DNA of 27,996 bases. Source: a virus. Position 1 is the first letter of the stretch, and each line of letters starts with the position of its first letter. Position numbers and translations under genes: made by a program. A model generated the notes under the pieces. The model was not told the origin of the DNA and did not search any database. It worked only from the letters and a program-made list of their open reading frames with translations. The stretch covers positions 1-27,996 of IMG/VR virus record IMGVR_UViG_3300047560_000667. The stretch is one strand, 5' to 3'. Positions 14,579 through 21,642 of the stretch are shown piece by piece.

Positions 14579-14823
14579 TGCTCACAAAAAAGCATTGGTC
14601 AGTCATATGTGAAAAGATAAACGACTCTAAACAGTTTCAACCTTTTATTCAAGGTAAGCGTGTTGTTGAAGTTGATTTGACCAATAATATTGTTGTAACA
14701 TCTTTGCAAGGTGAACCAAGAACTGTGTTTACTTTTGATAGTGCCAAAGATAAAACTTATAGTAGTGTCATGAGATCAATCAGATTGACAAATGTGTCTT
14801 TATTTGATATGATAAAAAGATGA
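14578..14823 (+). CDS. Small unknown protein (81 aa)
   Basis: Mixed alpha/beta: MLTKKHWSVICEKIN, then strands KRVVEVDLTNNIVVTSL and a C-terminal helix. Starts at the TGATG overlap with the RF-like gene and overlaps the next by four bases. No family recognised. Confidence 0.58.
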   Translation: MLTKKHWSVICEKINDSKQFQPFIQGKRVVEVDLTNNIVVTSLQGEPRTVFTFDSAKDKTYSSVMRSIRLTNVSLFDMIKR

Positions 14824-14948
14824 CGAATTACTTCACCAGACCGCCCAACCAACCTCTATGGCTTATCTGTATCGCCATCGTAGTCTTGTGTTATTATTGG
14901 GTTGTTCAAAAGTTCTACCAGCTGAAAGATAGAATTGGAAATAAGTGA
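14820..14948 (+). CDS. Small membrane protein (42 aa)
   Basis: One hydrophobic segment (LWLICIAIVVLCYYWVV, residues ~13-29) lies between a polar N-terminus and a basic tail. It overlaps both neighbours (ATGA and TGATG), which argues that it is translated. Function unknown. Confidence 0.5.
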   Translation: MTNYFTRPPNQPLWLICIAIVVLCYYWVVQKFYQLKDRIGNK

Positions 14949-15133
14949 TGACAGAGGAAACAAACAAGAAAGTATCACTAGCAGATCAGATCGCTAATGA
15001 AATTGTTTCTGTGCAACCAATGCCAAAGGATGTTATCAAGGAACTATATGAACAGTCTATGACTAGAGAAGAACTAAAGAAAGAAGGATATAAGCCTGTT
15101 TCTCGTCTTGGTTTAATGTGGGTGAAAGAATGA
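14948..15133 (+). CDS. Small unknown protein (61 aa)
   Basis: Helical, charged protein (SLADQIANEIVSVQPMPKDV ...) with MTREELKKEGYKPVSRLG near the end. It starts on the TGATG overlap and ends in an ATGA overlap with the next gene. Not recognised. Confidence 0.55.
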   Translation: MTEETNKKVSLADQIANEIVSVQPMPKDVIKELYEQSMTREELKKEGYKPVSRLGLMWVKE

Positions 15134-15348
15134 GATACTGGTCCTACAACGAATACACTGAAGACCCTGATGCTAATTCAGTTGTGACTAAATCAGAAGC
15201 AGAGATCCTTCATGAATACTGGCCACACTGGTATCATATGATGTGTAAGAAGTATGGCAGAGAGCATGTAGACGAGAACTATTCGTTTCATGACTGTCTT
15301 GATGATTGGATTGTTGTGAACTGGGCATGGGAGAGTAAAGATGACTAG
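15130..15348 (+). CDS. Small aromatic-rich unknown protein (72 aa)
   Basis: Rich in Trp, Tyr and His (RYWSYNEYTEDP, EYWPHWYHMMCKKYG, CLDDWIVVNWAWE). Start ATG 15130 overlaps the upstream stop. The 'W.HW...M..KYG' helix recalls small T4-like phage proteins, without known function. It overlaps the next gene by eight bases. Confidence 0.6.
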   Translation: MRYWSYNEYTEDPDANSVVTKSEAEILHEYWPHWYHMMCKKYGREHVDENYSFHDCLDDWIVVNWAWESKDD

Positions 15349-15625
15349 ATATTCTTTGGTTCGTGAAGGTGATCTTCGAGGCGACTCTGGACCTATGTGT
15401 CAGATACTCGATGGAGAAAGTTATCAGCCTATTGATGATGAAAAGTATCCTAGAGTTGGTTGTGGTGTGCGTGTTGGATCATACTATGCTCGCACCTATT
15501 CTATGCAGGACTGGTGGCAGACTTCTCCTATCACCGAGATACTTGAAGAGGGTGTTGATGATGAAGGACACAGGCGTGTGAGGTTTGCCACAAAAAACTC
15601 TACATACTTATGGAAAGAATTTTGA
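15341..15625 (+). CDS. Small beta-rich unknown protein (94 aa)
   Basis: The composition (GVRVGSYYARTYSMQDWWQT then ITEILEE and VRFATKNSTYLW) suggests a small beta barrel of the kind common in phage early regions. The pattern 'G..VRVGS..ARTYS..DWW.T..ITEI' is strongly ordered but I cannot name a family. The stop overlaps the next ATG. Confidence 0.62.
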   Translation: MTRYSLVREGDLRGDSGPMCQILDGESYQPIDDEKYPRVGCGVRVGSYYARTYSMQDWWQTSPITEILEEGVDDEGHRRVRFATKNSTYLWKEF

Positions 15626-15912
15626 TGAGCGCAGATAACGGAATTTATATTCTAGAGACCGCAGGCCCGGAATACCGAGTAGCCTACGGTTTTGCTATTG
15701 ATAATATTTACGGAAAGTTTAATGATTCGACCGCACACTGGGAAGGAGATATGGATCGAATGATAGACTTCTTCGGAAAGAGTAAAGTTTATCAAATCCT
15801 TGAGGAAGCACTTGACGAGGCTGAGAGGATGAGCTATGATTATGAATATCTCGAAGACGGAATCTGTGTGATACCCGACTTCAAGGAATTGAAGTTTGGT
15901 GCCATCTACTGA
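15625..15912 (+). CDS. Conserved phage protein (95 aa), MSADNGIYIL type
   Basis: It begins MSADNGIYILETAGPEYRVA, a start shared by uncharacterised proteins in many phages, followed by AIDNIYGKF and an acidic helix (ILEEALDEAERM). Function unknown. ATG 15625 (TGATG overlap) is preferred over the in-frame ATG at 15610 because it begins with the conserved MSADNG. Confidence 0.68.
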   Translation: MSADNGIYILETAGPEYRVAYGFAIDNIYGKFNDSTAHWEGDMDRMIDFFGKSKVYQILEEALDEAERMSYDYEYLEDGICVIPDFKELKFGAIY

Positions 15913-15923
15913 AAGGAAACAAT

Positions 15924-17012
15924 GTGGCTAAGCGTCTCGCAAAACTTGAAGATGAAAAGTTTATGGGCCCTGAGCCTACGCTGGCCGAAGATTGTACCGA
16001 TAGTGATCTAGCCAAGGCTTTCAACTGGTACAATTATTGCTGCGATAACAACCAAGCTAAAGAGTTTGTTATCGAATATCTGCGAAAGATCAAATACGAC
16101 AAGAACGAAATCAAGAAGTTTGGCCGTGCTAAGATTAACAATAGCACAGGCTGGATGGCTCGCATCCTTACGAATGGTGGTCACCTGCCCGAAGGATATG
16201 GCGAGCGCATGGGTGCTGCAATCAAGGCTGCTATCGCCTCTGTTGAGCCTGAGGTCGACAACGAACCTGTTGTTGTGAAGAATGTGGTTTCTATCCAAGA
16301 CCGCATCAACAACAAGGCTTCTGAATTGATCGGCGAGCTTGAAGAACAGATCGACATTCTAATTGTCAATGGTACAAATTCTTTCAATGCTGGAAATTGG
16401 TTTCGTAATAACAATGTGAAGCCGCAAATCGCATCAAAGATTGCCGCTCACTATCGCCCTCTTTATATCGAACTCTATGATGCCTTCGAAGGTAAAGATA
16501 AAGAGTTGAAAGAGGCGTATCGCCACCTCAAGAAGCTACAACTCAAGAACTATGTAGAATTTGTCCGTAGCATCTTGGCTTCGGCTGAGGCTCGTTCTAT
16601 CACTGAAAGAGCTTCGCGCAAGCCTCGCAAGAAGAAAGTGAAGCCTGCGGCTGTTCTGGCTTCTAAGGTCAAATATCTTGCAGAGTGTAAAGACTACAAT
16701 ATCGCCAGCATCAAGCCCGCTGAGATTGTTGGCGCGCAGCAACTCTGGGTTTTCAATGCAAAGACCCGTAATCTCACCGTCATCAATGCAATGAGCCATG
16801 CCGGCCTGTCCATCAAAGGCACCACTGTCATTGGCTTTGACGAAAAGACCTCTATCACCAAGAAGCTTCGCAAACCTGAGCAGACACTAGAAATTCTCAA
16901 GGTTGGTAGCAAGATTGTTCTTCGCAAGCTCATGGATAATATCAAGTGTAAACCCTCGGTCGCTAATGGTCGCCTAAATAAGGATACGGTGATACTGAGG
17001 GCAGTAAAATGA
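15924..17012 (+). CDS. Unknown phage protein (362 aa), GTG start
   Basis: The start is GTG 15924, with AAAGGA six bases upstream; the ATG at 15922 is in another, short frame. The N-terminal ~75 residues form a domain with FNWYNYCCDNNQAKEFV and TGWMARILTNGG. A long helical middle follows (~120-230, EELEEQIDIL-type), a basic linker at ~232-245 (ERASRKPRKKKVKP), and a C-terminal beta-rich domain with KTSITKKLRKPEQTL. The architecture suggests DNA or protein binding. Large T4-like phages carry similar uncharacterised proteins. It overlaps the next gene by four bases and sits in a replication-side operon. Confidence 0.72.
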   Translation: MAKRLAKLEDEKFMGPEPTLAEDCTDSDLAKAFNWYNYCCDNNQAKEFVIEYLRKIKYDKNEIKKFGRAKINNSTGWMARILTNGGHLPEGYGERMGAAIKAAIASVEPEVDNEPVVVKNVVSIQDRINNKASELIGELEEQIDILIVNGTNSFNAGNWFRNNNVKPQIASKIAAHYRPLYIELYDAFEGKDKELKEAYRHLKKLQLKNYVEFVRSILASAEARSITERASRKPRKKKVKPAAVLASKVKYLAECKDYNIASIKPAEIVGAQQLWVFNAKTRNLTVINAMSHAGLSIKGTTVIGFDEKTSITKKLRKPEQTLEILKVGSKIVLRKLMDNIKCKPSVANGRLNKDTVILRAVK

Positions 17013-17353
17013 CAAAGGTTGTAGAATTTCCTAAAAACAAAATTGTCCGTGAAATCAATAATGAGGCCTCAATCGTCAAAGCAAAACTCAAAAGTAGAGT
17101 TAAATATGCCGATGATATTATCGATGGTCTGGTCGACATGATAATTGAAGACCTAGAACAACAAGGTGTGGACATCGATGATGAATTTTTTATGAAGGAC
17201 TTCAGTATGACGGTTGACGCAATGCGAGCAACCATATACCGTCAGTTTGATCTTGATCATCCTCTCCATAAATTCATAGACGAGAATGTGACGGTAATCG
17301 ACCGTCGAACAGGCAAGAAAATCGAAAAGGTAGAAGACCTAGAAGACGAGTAA
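17009..17353 (+). CDS. Conserved phage protein (114 aa), unknown
   Basis: After a basic start (MTKVVEFPKNKIVRE) it is helical, with DIIDGLVDMIIEDL and then FFMKDFSMTVDAMRATIYR, HPLHKFIDE and an acidic end. The 'DF.MTVDAMRATIYRQ..L.HPLH.F.DE' segment resembles small conserved proteins of T4-like cyanophages and pelagiphages. Role unknown; it lies directly before RNase H. Confidence 0.66.
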   Translation: MTKVVEFPKNKIVREINNEASIVKAKLKSRVKYADDIIDGLVDMIIEDLEQQGVDIDDEFFMKDFSMTVDAMRATIYRQFDLDHPLHKFIDENVTVIDRRTGKKIEKVEDLEDE

Positions 17354-17359
17354 TACATC

Positions 17360-18211
17360 ATGATTTTGATTGATCTAAACCAGGTTCTTATCTCGAACCT
17401 GATGCAGCAAATTGGCTCAAACCCTAACGCCAAGCTGGATGAACCTCTTATCAGACATATGGTTCTGAATAGCCTCCGCTCATACATCAAGCAATTCAAA
17501 TCCAAGTATGGTGAGATTGTGATTGCTTGCGACTCCAAGAAGTATTGGCGCCGTGACGTTTTCCCTTTCTACAAGGCTCATCGTAAGACTGACCGTGAAA
17601 AGTCGGCTTTCGATTGGCATCTTATCTTTGAAACTCTAAACAAGATCCGTGAAGAGTTGAAAGAGAATTTCCCCTACAAAGTGCTTGAGGTTGAAGGCGC
17701 AGAGGCCGACGATATTATCGCGGTTCTGGCTGGTCGTATTTCACCCAATGAAGATGTCCTTATTCTGTCGTCAGATAAAGACTTCGTTCAGTTGCAGAAG
17801 TATGCCAACGTCATTCAATACAGCCCTATTTTGAAAAGGTTTGTCCGCACCGATAACCCCGCCGAGTATATCAAAGAACATATTATTCGTGGTGACCGCG
17901 GTGATGGTATTCCTAACTTTCTATCAGCCGACAATACCTTTGTGATTGGTGACAGACAGAAGGTGATAAATAAGAAGAAACTTGAAGAATGGCTTTCTAA
18001 GAGCCCTGAGGAGTTCTGTACCACAGACAACATGCTTCGAGGCTACAAGCGCAACCAGATGCTTGTCGACCTTGACTATGTACCTGAGGATATCAAGACT
18101 AAGATTGTTGAGGCGTTCGATAGGCCAAAGCAGGGCAACCGTAGCAAGATGCTCAATTACTTTATCGAAAACAGACTGAGAAACCTAATCGAAGTATTGG
18201 ATGAATTTTGA
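17360..18211 (+). CDS. rnh: RNase H / 5'-3' exonuclease (T4 Rnh-like, FEN family)
   Basis: This 283-residue enzyme shows the FEN/5'-nuclease acidic sites: D5 in LIDLNQ, ACDSKKYWRRDVFPFYKAHR (second Asp and the basic arch), VEGAEADDIIAVLA (EAD-D), ILSSDKDFVQL (SDKD) and GDRGDGIPN (metal-binding Asp of the H3TH region). T4 RNase H removes RNA primers from Okazaki fragments, so it works with the primase encoded at 3835. Length is close to T4 Rnh (~305). The stop overlaps the next ATG (TGATG). Confidence 0.9.
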   Translation: MILIDLNQVLISNLMQQIGSNPNAKLDEPLIRHMVLNSLRSYIKQFKSKYGEIVIACDSKKYWRRDVFPFYKAHRKTDREKSAFDWHLIFETLNKIREELKENFPYKVLEVEGAEADDIIAVLAGRISPNEDVLILSSDKDFVQLQKYANVIQYSPILKRFVRTDNPAEYIKEHIIRGDRGDGIPNFLSADNTFVIGDRQKVINKKKLEEWLSKSPEEFCTTDNMLRGYKRNQMLVDLDYVPEDIKTKIVEAFDRPKQGNRSKMLNYFIENRLRNLIEVLDEF

Positions 18212-18630
18212 TGAAAAACATATATGAAGTATTTGACGAGTTCGCAAAAGCTGACACAAAGCAGGATCGAATCGAGGTTCTGCGAAACAACAAGACATAT
18301 GCCTTGATGAGTGTTCTTCAAGGTACGTTCGATCCTAATATTGAATTTGTGATTGAACGAGTTCCATTCTATAAGCCCGAACAATGCCCTCCAGGTATGG
18401 GATTCTCTTCGATTCATAAAGAGATCAATCGTGCTTATCTATTCCAAAAGAACCATCCCAAAGCAGATAAAAACCTTACAGACAAGAGAAGAGAAGAGCT
18501 TCTTATCCAAATTTTGGAGGCTCTGGAAGAACGCGAAGCACAGGTCTTTATGAATATGATTTTGAAGAAGCAGAAAGTTCCAGGCCTAACCGCAAAGATT
18601 GTTCAAGAGGCTTTTCCTAATATCTTTTAG
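18211..18630 (+). CDS. DUF6433-like conserved phage protein
   Basis: The 139 residues follow the family found beside RNase H in T4-like marine phages: IYEVFDEFAKA, IEVLRNNKTYAL, LQGTFDPNIEF, PPGMGFSSIHKEINRAYLF, then RREELLIQILEALEEREAQ and a KVPGLTAKIVQEAFP tail. The family is known as DUF6433 as I recall it; its function is not established. Synteny with RNase H suggests a DNA-replication or late-transcription link. Confidence 0.78.
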   Translation: MKNIYEVFDEFAKADTKQDRIEVLRNNKTYALMSVLQGTFDPNIEFVIERVPFYKPEQCPPGMGFSSIHKEINRAYLFQKNHPKADKNLTDKRREELLIQILEALEEREAQVFMNMILKKQKVPGLTAKIVQEAFPNIF

Positions 18631-18638
18631 GAGAGAAG

Positions 18639-19058
18639 ATGGCAAAGAAGAAAAAGAAGTCAAACCTTGAAAGATTGATGGAATCAAAAAGAGCTGACAA
18701 TCTATACGAGACTTCATATGACGATTGCCGAAAATGGATACGAATCTTGAACCAAGAGATATTCTCAAACTCTTTACCTCCAATAGAGAATATTGATATA
18801 AGATGGCGAAGAAAAACCTTCGCATACTATTCTCATATCAGAGACACTGAAGATCCAGATTACAAGGCACATATGCTTTGTATGAACAAGAGATATAGAT
18901 CAAAGAAATTTTTCGTTGAAGTCTTAGCACATGAATTGGTCCATCACTACCAATTCTACAACGATCAACCTATGGGACATGGGCCCTCCTTCAAAAAGTG
19001 GTCCAAAGCTTTCAACAAAAAAGGGCTAAAGCTAGTAGAGGCATATAATGAAGAATAG
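18639..19058 (+). CDS. SprT-like zinc metalloprotease
   Basis: The 139-residue protein has a basic N-terminus (MAKKKKK) and the zinc site HELVHH (H98, E99, H102) in VLAHELVHHYQFYND, with a third ligand in MGHGPSFKKW (H114), the order seen in SprT-like peptidases. Typical ICGExxxxHH-type helices follow with SKAFNKKGLKL. SprT/Spartan proteins cut DNA-bound proteins; phage copies are common and of unknown target. GGAG is 7 bases before the ATG. It overlaps the next gene by 11 bases. Confidence 0.85.
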   Translation: MAKKKKKSNLERLMESKRADNLYETSYDDCRKWIRILNQEIFSNSLPPIENIDIRWRRKTFAYYSHIRDTEDPDYKAHMLCMNKRYRSKKFFVEVLAHELVHHYQFYNDQPMGHGPSFKKWSKAFNKKGLKLVEAYNEE

Positions 19059-19245
19059 GCATCAGAGTGATTATGATGATTTTGATTACGAGCCTTATGA
19101 AGAACGAAAAGGTAAAATTAGGCGCCCGGACTCTGAGAACCACAAGCGCCGAGAAATCCGAAACTGGAAGAAGGTCTGGTCAGACCATGAGGATGACGCA
19201 GACGAGGTTGATGACTTCTACGCCAAGCCCGTGCCTAGAAAGTAA
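19048..19245 (+). CDS. Small charged unknown protein (65 aa)
   Basis: The protein is extremely charged and hydrophilic (acidic N-terminus YDDFDYEPYEE, then basic KRREIRNWKK and an acidic DHEDDADEVDDF), probably disordered. It overlaps the SprT-like gene by 11 bases and its stop codon is part of a GTAACA element. It is the last gene of the operon started at 13416. Not recognised. Confidence 0.52.
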   Translation: MKNRHQSDYDDFDYEPYEERKGKIRRPDSENHKRREIRNWKKVWSDHEDDADEVDDFYAKPVPRK

Positions 19246-19259
19246 CAGTTTTAGTTACA
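19242..19259 (+). repeat. GTAACA-N6-GTTACA element, copy 2
   Basis: GTAACA and GTTACA separated by six bases; the first half includes the stop codon of the upstream gene, as in copy 1 at 8396. It marks the upstream edge of the GC-rich island. Confidence 0.45.
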
Positions 19260-19265
19260 TTTGAG

Positions 19266-19343
19266 CTATGCGTTCCGTGCAACCCAGACCTGCAAAAATA
19301 ACACTTGTGGGTCTGGTCGGAATATGCTGGAATCCGAGCATAG
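19266..19343 (+). ncRNA. Structured leader or small RNA candidate
   Basis: CTATGC (19266-19271) can pair with GCATAG (19338-19343), and inside it CCAGACC (19284-19290) with GGTCTGG (19310-19316), around an A-rich loop. The gap has no reading frame, lies between a GTAACA element and the 19366 gene, and has no clear promoter of its own. It could be a regulatory leader of the 19366 gene. No known riboswitch family is recognised. Confidence 0.3.
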
Positions 19344-19365
19344 TCCTCTTACCTAGGAGCCAGTT

Positions 19366-19575
19366 ATGACCACTGTCCATCGCAACCTCACCGAAGCCCA
19401 AGCCAAAGCCCACCCTTCCCGTATGCTAGACTACACCATTGTAGTCCGTGACAAAAAGGGTAAATTTGTTGAAGCCGCCCGTTACGAAGGGTATTCAGGC
19501 CACGCCATGTGGGACGTGGAAGATGGGTGGCGCAACCAATACCCCCGCGACAAGGGCTTCACCATAGAGTGGTAG
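19366..19575 (+). CDS. Small unknown protein in GC-rich island (69 aa)
   Basis: It reads MTTVHRNLTEAQAKAHPSRM and continues with strands YTIVVRDKKGKFVEAAR and a C-terminal GWRNQYPRDKG. No family recognised. TAGGAG precedes the ATG by 8 bases. Its stop codon (TAG) begins the next promoter module. Codons are rich in GCC and CCC, unlike the AT-rich genes on both sides of the island. Confidence 0.6.
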   Translation: MTTVHRNLTEAQAKAHPSRMLDYTIVVRDKKGKFVEAARYEGYSGHAMWDVEDGWRNQYPRDKGFTIEW

Positions 19576-19637
19576 ACTAAAGTATACCAAGCGTGGCAAG
19601 AGAAAGTGGTTGACTCCACCGACCGATCCTGTATGAT
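19573..19637 (+). promoter_or_regulatory. Promoter with TAGACTAA module, copy 2 (diverged)
   Basis: TAGACTAA (19573-19580) and AAAGTGGTTGACT at the end match the copy at 20424-20467 over the same 43-base length, without gaps, with about 15 changes between. TTGACT (19610-19615), a 16-base spacer and TATGAT (19632-19637) form the promoter. The next gene begins 33 bases later behind AAAGGA. Confidence 0.68.
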
Positions 19638-19669
19638 CCGACCATAGAGATTGAGAAAGGAACTAAATC

Positions 19670-20299
19670 ATGGCTATTACGCTGACCAAGTCCACCTATA
19701 CCGCCGACTCCAACTATGTAACTGAGACTGTTACAGTCGGAGAGGGTGCGACCCTCAAGGTCTGGCAGGATTCGGTCCAGGTCATGTCCGATATATGGGA
19801 GATGACCACTCTCGCCACCTATTGGGACGAGGCTCTGGGGCGTCTCCAGACTGTGGAGTGGGTCAAGACCGCTCAGGTCGACGCCACGCCTGAGGTCCTT
19901 GAAAAGGTCAAGGCCTACCTGTACCAGCTGGAGCTTGACCGCGCTATTGCTCAGGCCAAGAACGAGGCTGCCCGTATTGGCAAAGGTTCGGTTGTCAAGG
20001 TGGTCAAGGGTCGGAATGGTAAGGGGACGGTCGGACAGGTGGTTGTCACCATTGAGCGACCCTACCAGACAGGCTGGCGGTCGAGCATGGCCACCAAGCT
20101 TGGGATCGCGACCTCCGACGTAAAGGTCAAGGTTGCAGCCGCGAACGGCAAGGTTTACGAAAATTACAAAGATGTTACATGGGCTTGGGCTATGAACTGT
20201 GAACTGGTTCAGGTCCCCGAAATCAATCTGGAGGAAGCAAAGGAGCGCGCCAGGAATGCAGCGGGTTACACCTTCAAGGGTATCTATAAGGCGGCCTAA
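19670..20299 (+). CDS. Unknown island protein (209 aa), possible KOW-like core
   Basis: Residues ~1-60 are beta-rich (MAITLTKSTYTADSNYVTET). A helix with many Ala, Glu and Lys follows (~75-100), then KGSVVKVVKGRNGKGTVGQV, which resembles the short KOW/SH3-like loop of several phage proteins. The C-terminal half is polar with VTWAWAMNCELVQVPE. GC-content is clearly higher than elsewhere in the window. Strong promoter and AAAGGA ribosome site. Function not known. Confidence 0.62.
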   Translation: MAITLTKSTYTADSNYVTETVTVGEGATLKVWQDSVQVMSDIWEMTTLATYWDEALGRLQTVEWVKTAQVDATPEVLEKVKAYLYQLELDRAIAQAKNEAARIGKGSVVKVVKGRNGKGTVGQVVVTIERPYQTGWRSSMATKLGIATSDVKVKVAAANGKVYENYKDVTWAWAMNCELVQVPEINLEEAKERARNAAGYTFKGIYKAA

Positions 20300-20379
20300 C
20301 CCTGTCGCCAAGGCGCTTCGGAATGGCGCCCTCCGACCTCAAATTGTCAAGTCCAAGCGTATCTATAAACGCAAAGATC

Positions 20380-20397
20380 GTAACAATTTGAGTTACA
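20380..20397 (+). repeat. GTAACA-N6-GTTACA element, copy 3
   Basis: Same arrangement as at 8396 and 19242. Here it lies in the gap between the 19670 and 20518 genes, 19 bases before the second near-identical promoter module begins. Confidence 0.45.
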
Positions 20398-20403
20398 TAA
20401 AAG

Positions 20404-20425
20404 AATGTGGCAAAAATGCCACATT
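20404..20425 (+). repeat. Perfect hairpin AATGTGGCA/TGCCACATT
   Basis: AATGTGGCA (20404-20412), loop AAAA, TGCCACATT (20417-20425) form a 9-bp perfect inverted repeat. Its right arm runs into the TAGACTAA module; the copy at 8457 has only the right arm. It lacks a T tract, so it is more likely a protein-binding site than a terminator. Confidence 0.5.
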
Positions 20426-20489
20426 AGACTAAGGTCTAATAGCTTGGCTATAAAAAAGTGGTTGACTTATCCGACCACTCCTTTATAGT
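20417..20489 (+). promoter_or_regulatory. Promoter with TAGACTAA module, copy 3
   Basis: 39 bases (20417-20455) match 8457-8495 with two differences, including the palindrome ATTAGAC-TAAG-GTCTAAT (20423-20440). TTGACT (20462-20467), 16-base spacer and TATAGT (20484-20489) follow. The 20518 gene starts 29 bases later behind AGGAG. Confidence 0.75.
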
Positions 20490-20517
20490 CAATCCGTAAT
20501 CAGTTAGGAGATGTTGT

Positions 20518-20805
20518 ATGACCTATGCCCGTGCCCGTAAGACGGTCCCTGTCCAGCCCTTGCTGGACTATGCGAATGGTTATTTGTCTGCCAAGGGTGG
20601 CACCCCCGATGCTCGCAAGGCGATCATCGCCTTTATTGAGTCCGTTCTTTTCAAGGCTGACAGGTATCGTGGTTTCACCTACCTGACCCAAGACCAACTT
20701 GATGCTGGTGATCTTCCAGGTATTCGTTGGCTCGACCGCGTTCCTGGTATGGTTGGTGATCCTTGCTTTGAAAAGTGTGATGACACTCGCCGCCGCTACG
20801 TTTGA
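20518..20805 (+). CDS. Conserved small phage protein (95 aa), unknown
   Basis: MTYARARKTVPVQPLLDYAN is followed by a helix (DARKAIIAFIESVLFKA), then the conserved YRGFTYL and FEKCDDTRRRYV. The NYRGF-type segment is common in short proteins of many tailed phages; their role is unknown. AGGAG is 7 bases before the ATG. GC-rich island codons. Confidence 0.65.
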   Translation: MTYARARKTVPVQPLLDYANGYLSAKGGTPDARKAIIAFIESVLFKADRYRGFTYLTQDQLDAGDLPGIRWLDRVPGMVGDPCFEKCDDTRRRYV

Positions 20806-20812
20806 GGTTGAC

Positions 20813-20959
20813 ATGATTATCGAAGAATTGGTCTATGACGCAATCGAGGCTGGTGCTAAGACCGACCAAGACGTTCTGGCCTACGTCCGCGGGTATGTGG
20901 ACGTTGACCTTGAGACGGTACAGGCGATCACCGCTCCTTGGGTATCCGAATGGATGTGA
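20813..20959 (+). CDS. Small acidic unknown protein (48 aa)
   Basis: From ATG 20813: MIIEELVYDAIEAGAKTDQD, then YVRGYVDVDLETVQAI, ending WVSEWM. It is a small two-helix acidic protein with a helix-turn-helix-like spacing. A GAGG lies just upstream; longer in-frame starts would overlap the 20518 gene and are not supported. Not recognised. Confidence 0.5.
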   Translation: MIIEELVYDAIEAGAKTDQDVLAYVRGYVDVDLETVQAITAPWVSEWM

Positions 20960-20964
20960 GAGGG

Positions 20965-20993
20965 TTGACAGACCTCTCCGTTTCTGCTAGTAT
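20965..20993 (+). promoter_or_regulatory. Sigma70-like promoter before the 21029 gene
   Basis: TTGACA (20965-20970), 17-base spacer, TAGTAT (20988-20993). The gene starts 35 bases on, behind AAAGGA. It follows directly on the stop of the 20813 gene. Confidence 0.75.
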
Positions 20994-21028
20994 TATCACT
21001 GTCAAACACACACAGAAAGGACACATAT

Positions 21029-21544
21029 ATGCCTATCGTTTCAGCTTCTAATGGTATCCGCCCTGAGATCCGCGCCCTTGCGGTGATCAAGCTTAACAAG
21101 CCCGTCACTCCCAAGGAGATCAATGATTGCGTTGGTACCGGTGACTATGCTGCAAAGTATATCTCATTCCTGAATACCCGCTATGGTTTCACCATCGAGG
21201 CTCAGAAAAACGGTCGTACCGTTGTTTCTTATACCTGCATTGCTGAGCCTGCTAATGTGGCCGACCTTCGTGCTATGAAGCCCAAGGTCAAGGGCACCAA
21301 GGTTGCTAAGGCGACCAAGCCCGCTAAGACGGCCAGCCTGATGACCCCTGCTGAGATCAAGGCTAAGAACCTTGAGACCATGCGTAAGGTCACTGCAAAG
21401 AATGAGGCGGTCAAGGCCGCTGCAAAGAAGGTCAAGGTTGATGTGGTCGAAAAGACCCTCGGCTCCACTGGTGAGATTGCGTTTTCGATTGACGCAGGTT
21501 TTGACTCCATGGATAATGTGAATGTGAAGGACTTCCTTCGCTAA
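21029..21544 (+). CDS. Unknown protein with winged-helix-like start and Lys/Ala-rich linker (171 aa)
   Basis: Residues ~10-65 (EIRALAVIKLNKPVTPKEI, then AAKYISFLNTRYGFTIE) look like a small winged-helix or HTH module. A long Lys/Ala-rich stretch follows (~80-145, VKGTKVAKATKPAKT and further), able to contact DNA or RNA, and an acidic end with FSIDAGFDSMDNVN. No family is sure. It has its own strong promoter, AAAGGA site and a UUCG terminator, so it is a single-gene transcript that may be highly expressed early and could be a regulator. Confidence 0.65.
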   Translation: MPIVSASNGIRPEIRALAVIKLNKPVTPKEINDCVGTGDYAAKYISFLNTRYGFTIEAQKNGRTVVSYTCIAEPANVADLRAMKPKVKGTKVAKATKPAKTASLMTPAEIKAKNLETMRKVTAKNEAVKAAAKKVKVDVVEKTLGSTGEIAFSIDAGFDSMDNVNVKDFLR

Positions 21545-21574
21545 AAGCTCCGCGAGGAGGCGTTCGTCAACTTG

Positions 21575-21599
21575 GCGGCACTTCGGTGCCGCTTTTTTT
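21575..21599 (+). terminator. Strong UUCG terminator of the GC-rich island
   Basis: GCGGCAC (21575-21581), loop TTCG, GTGCCGC (21586-21592) and seven T (21593-21599). This is a textbook intrinsic terminator and the downstream edge of the GC-rich island. Confidence 0.93.
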
Positions 21600-21604
21600 A
21601 TATG

Positions 21605-21611
21605 CTAAATA
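21605..21611 (+). promoter_or_regulatory. Late-promoter-like element CTAAATA
   Basis: CTAAATA is six bases past the UUCG terminator and 32 bases before the QueC-like ATG. It fits the TAAATA core seen in five gaps. Inference by similarity to the T4 late promoter. Confidence 0.4.
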
Positions 21612-21642
21612 ATATTGACCGACATCTTTAAAAAGGTTCAAT

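Noticed and set aside
20808-20813. TTGACA at 20808 as a promoter for the 48-residue gene
   Set aside because: The box overlaps the start codon itself; the gene is more likely read from the upstream promoter.
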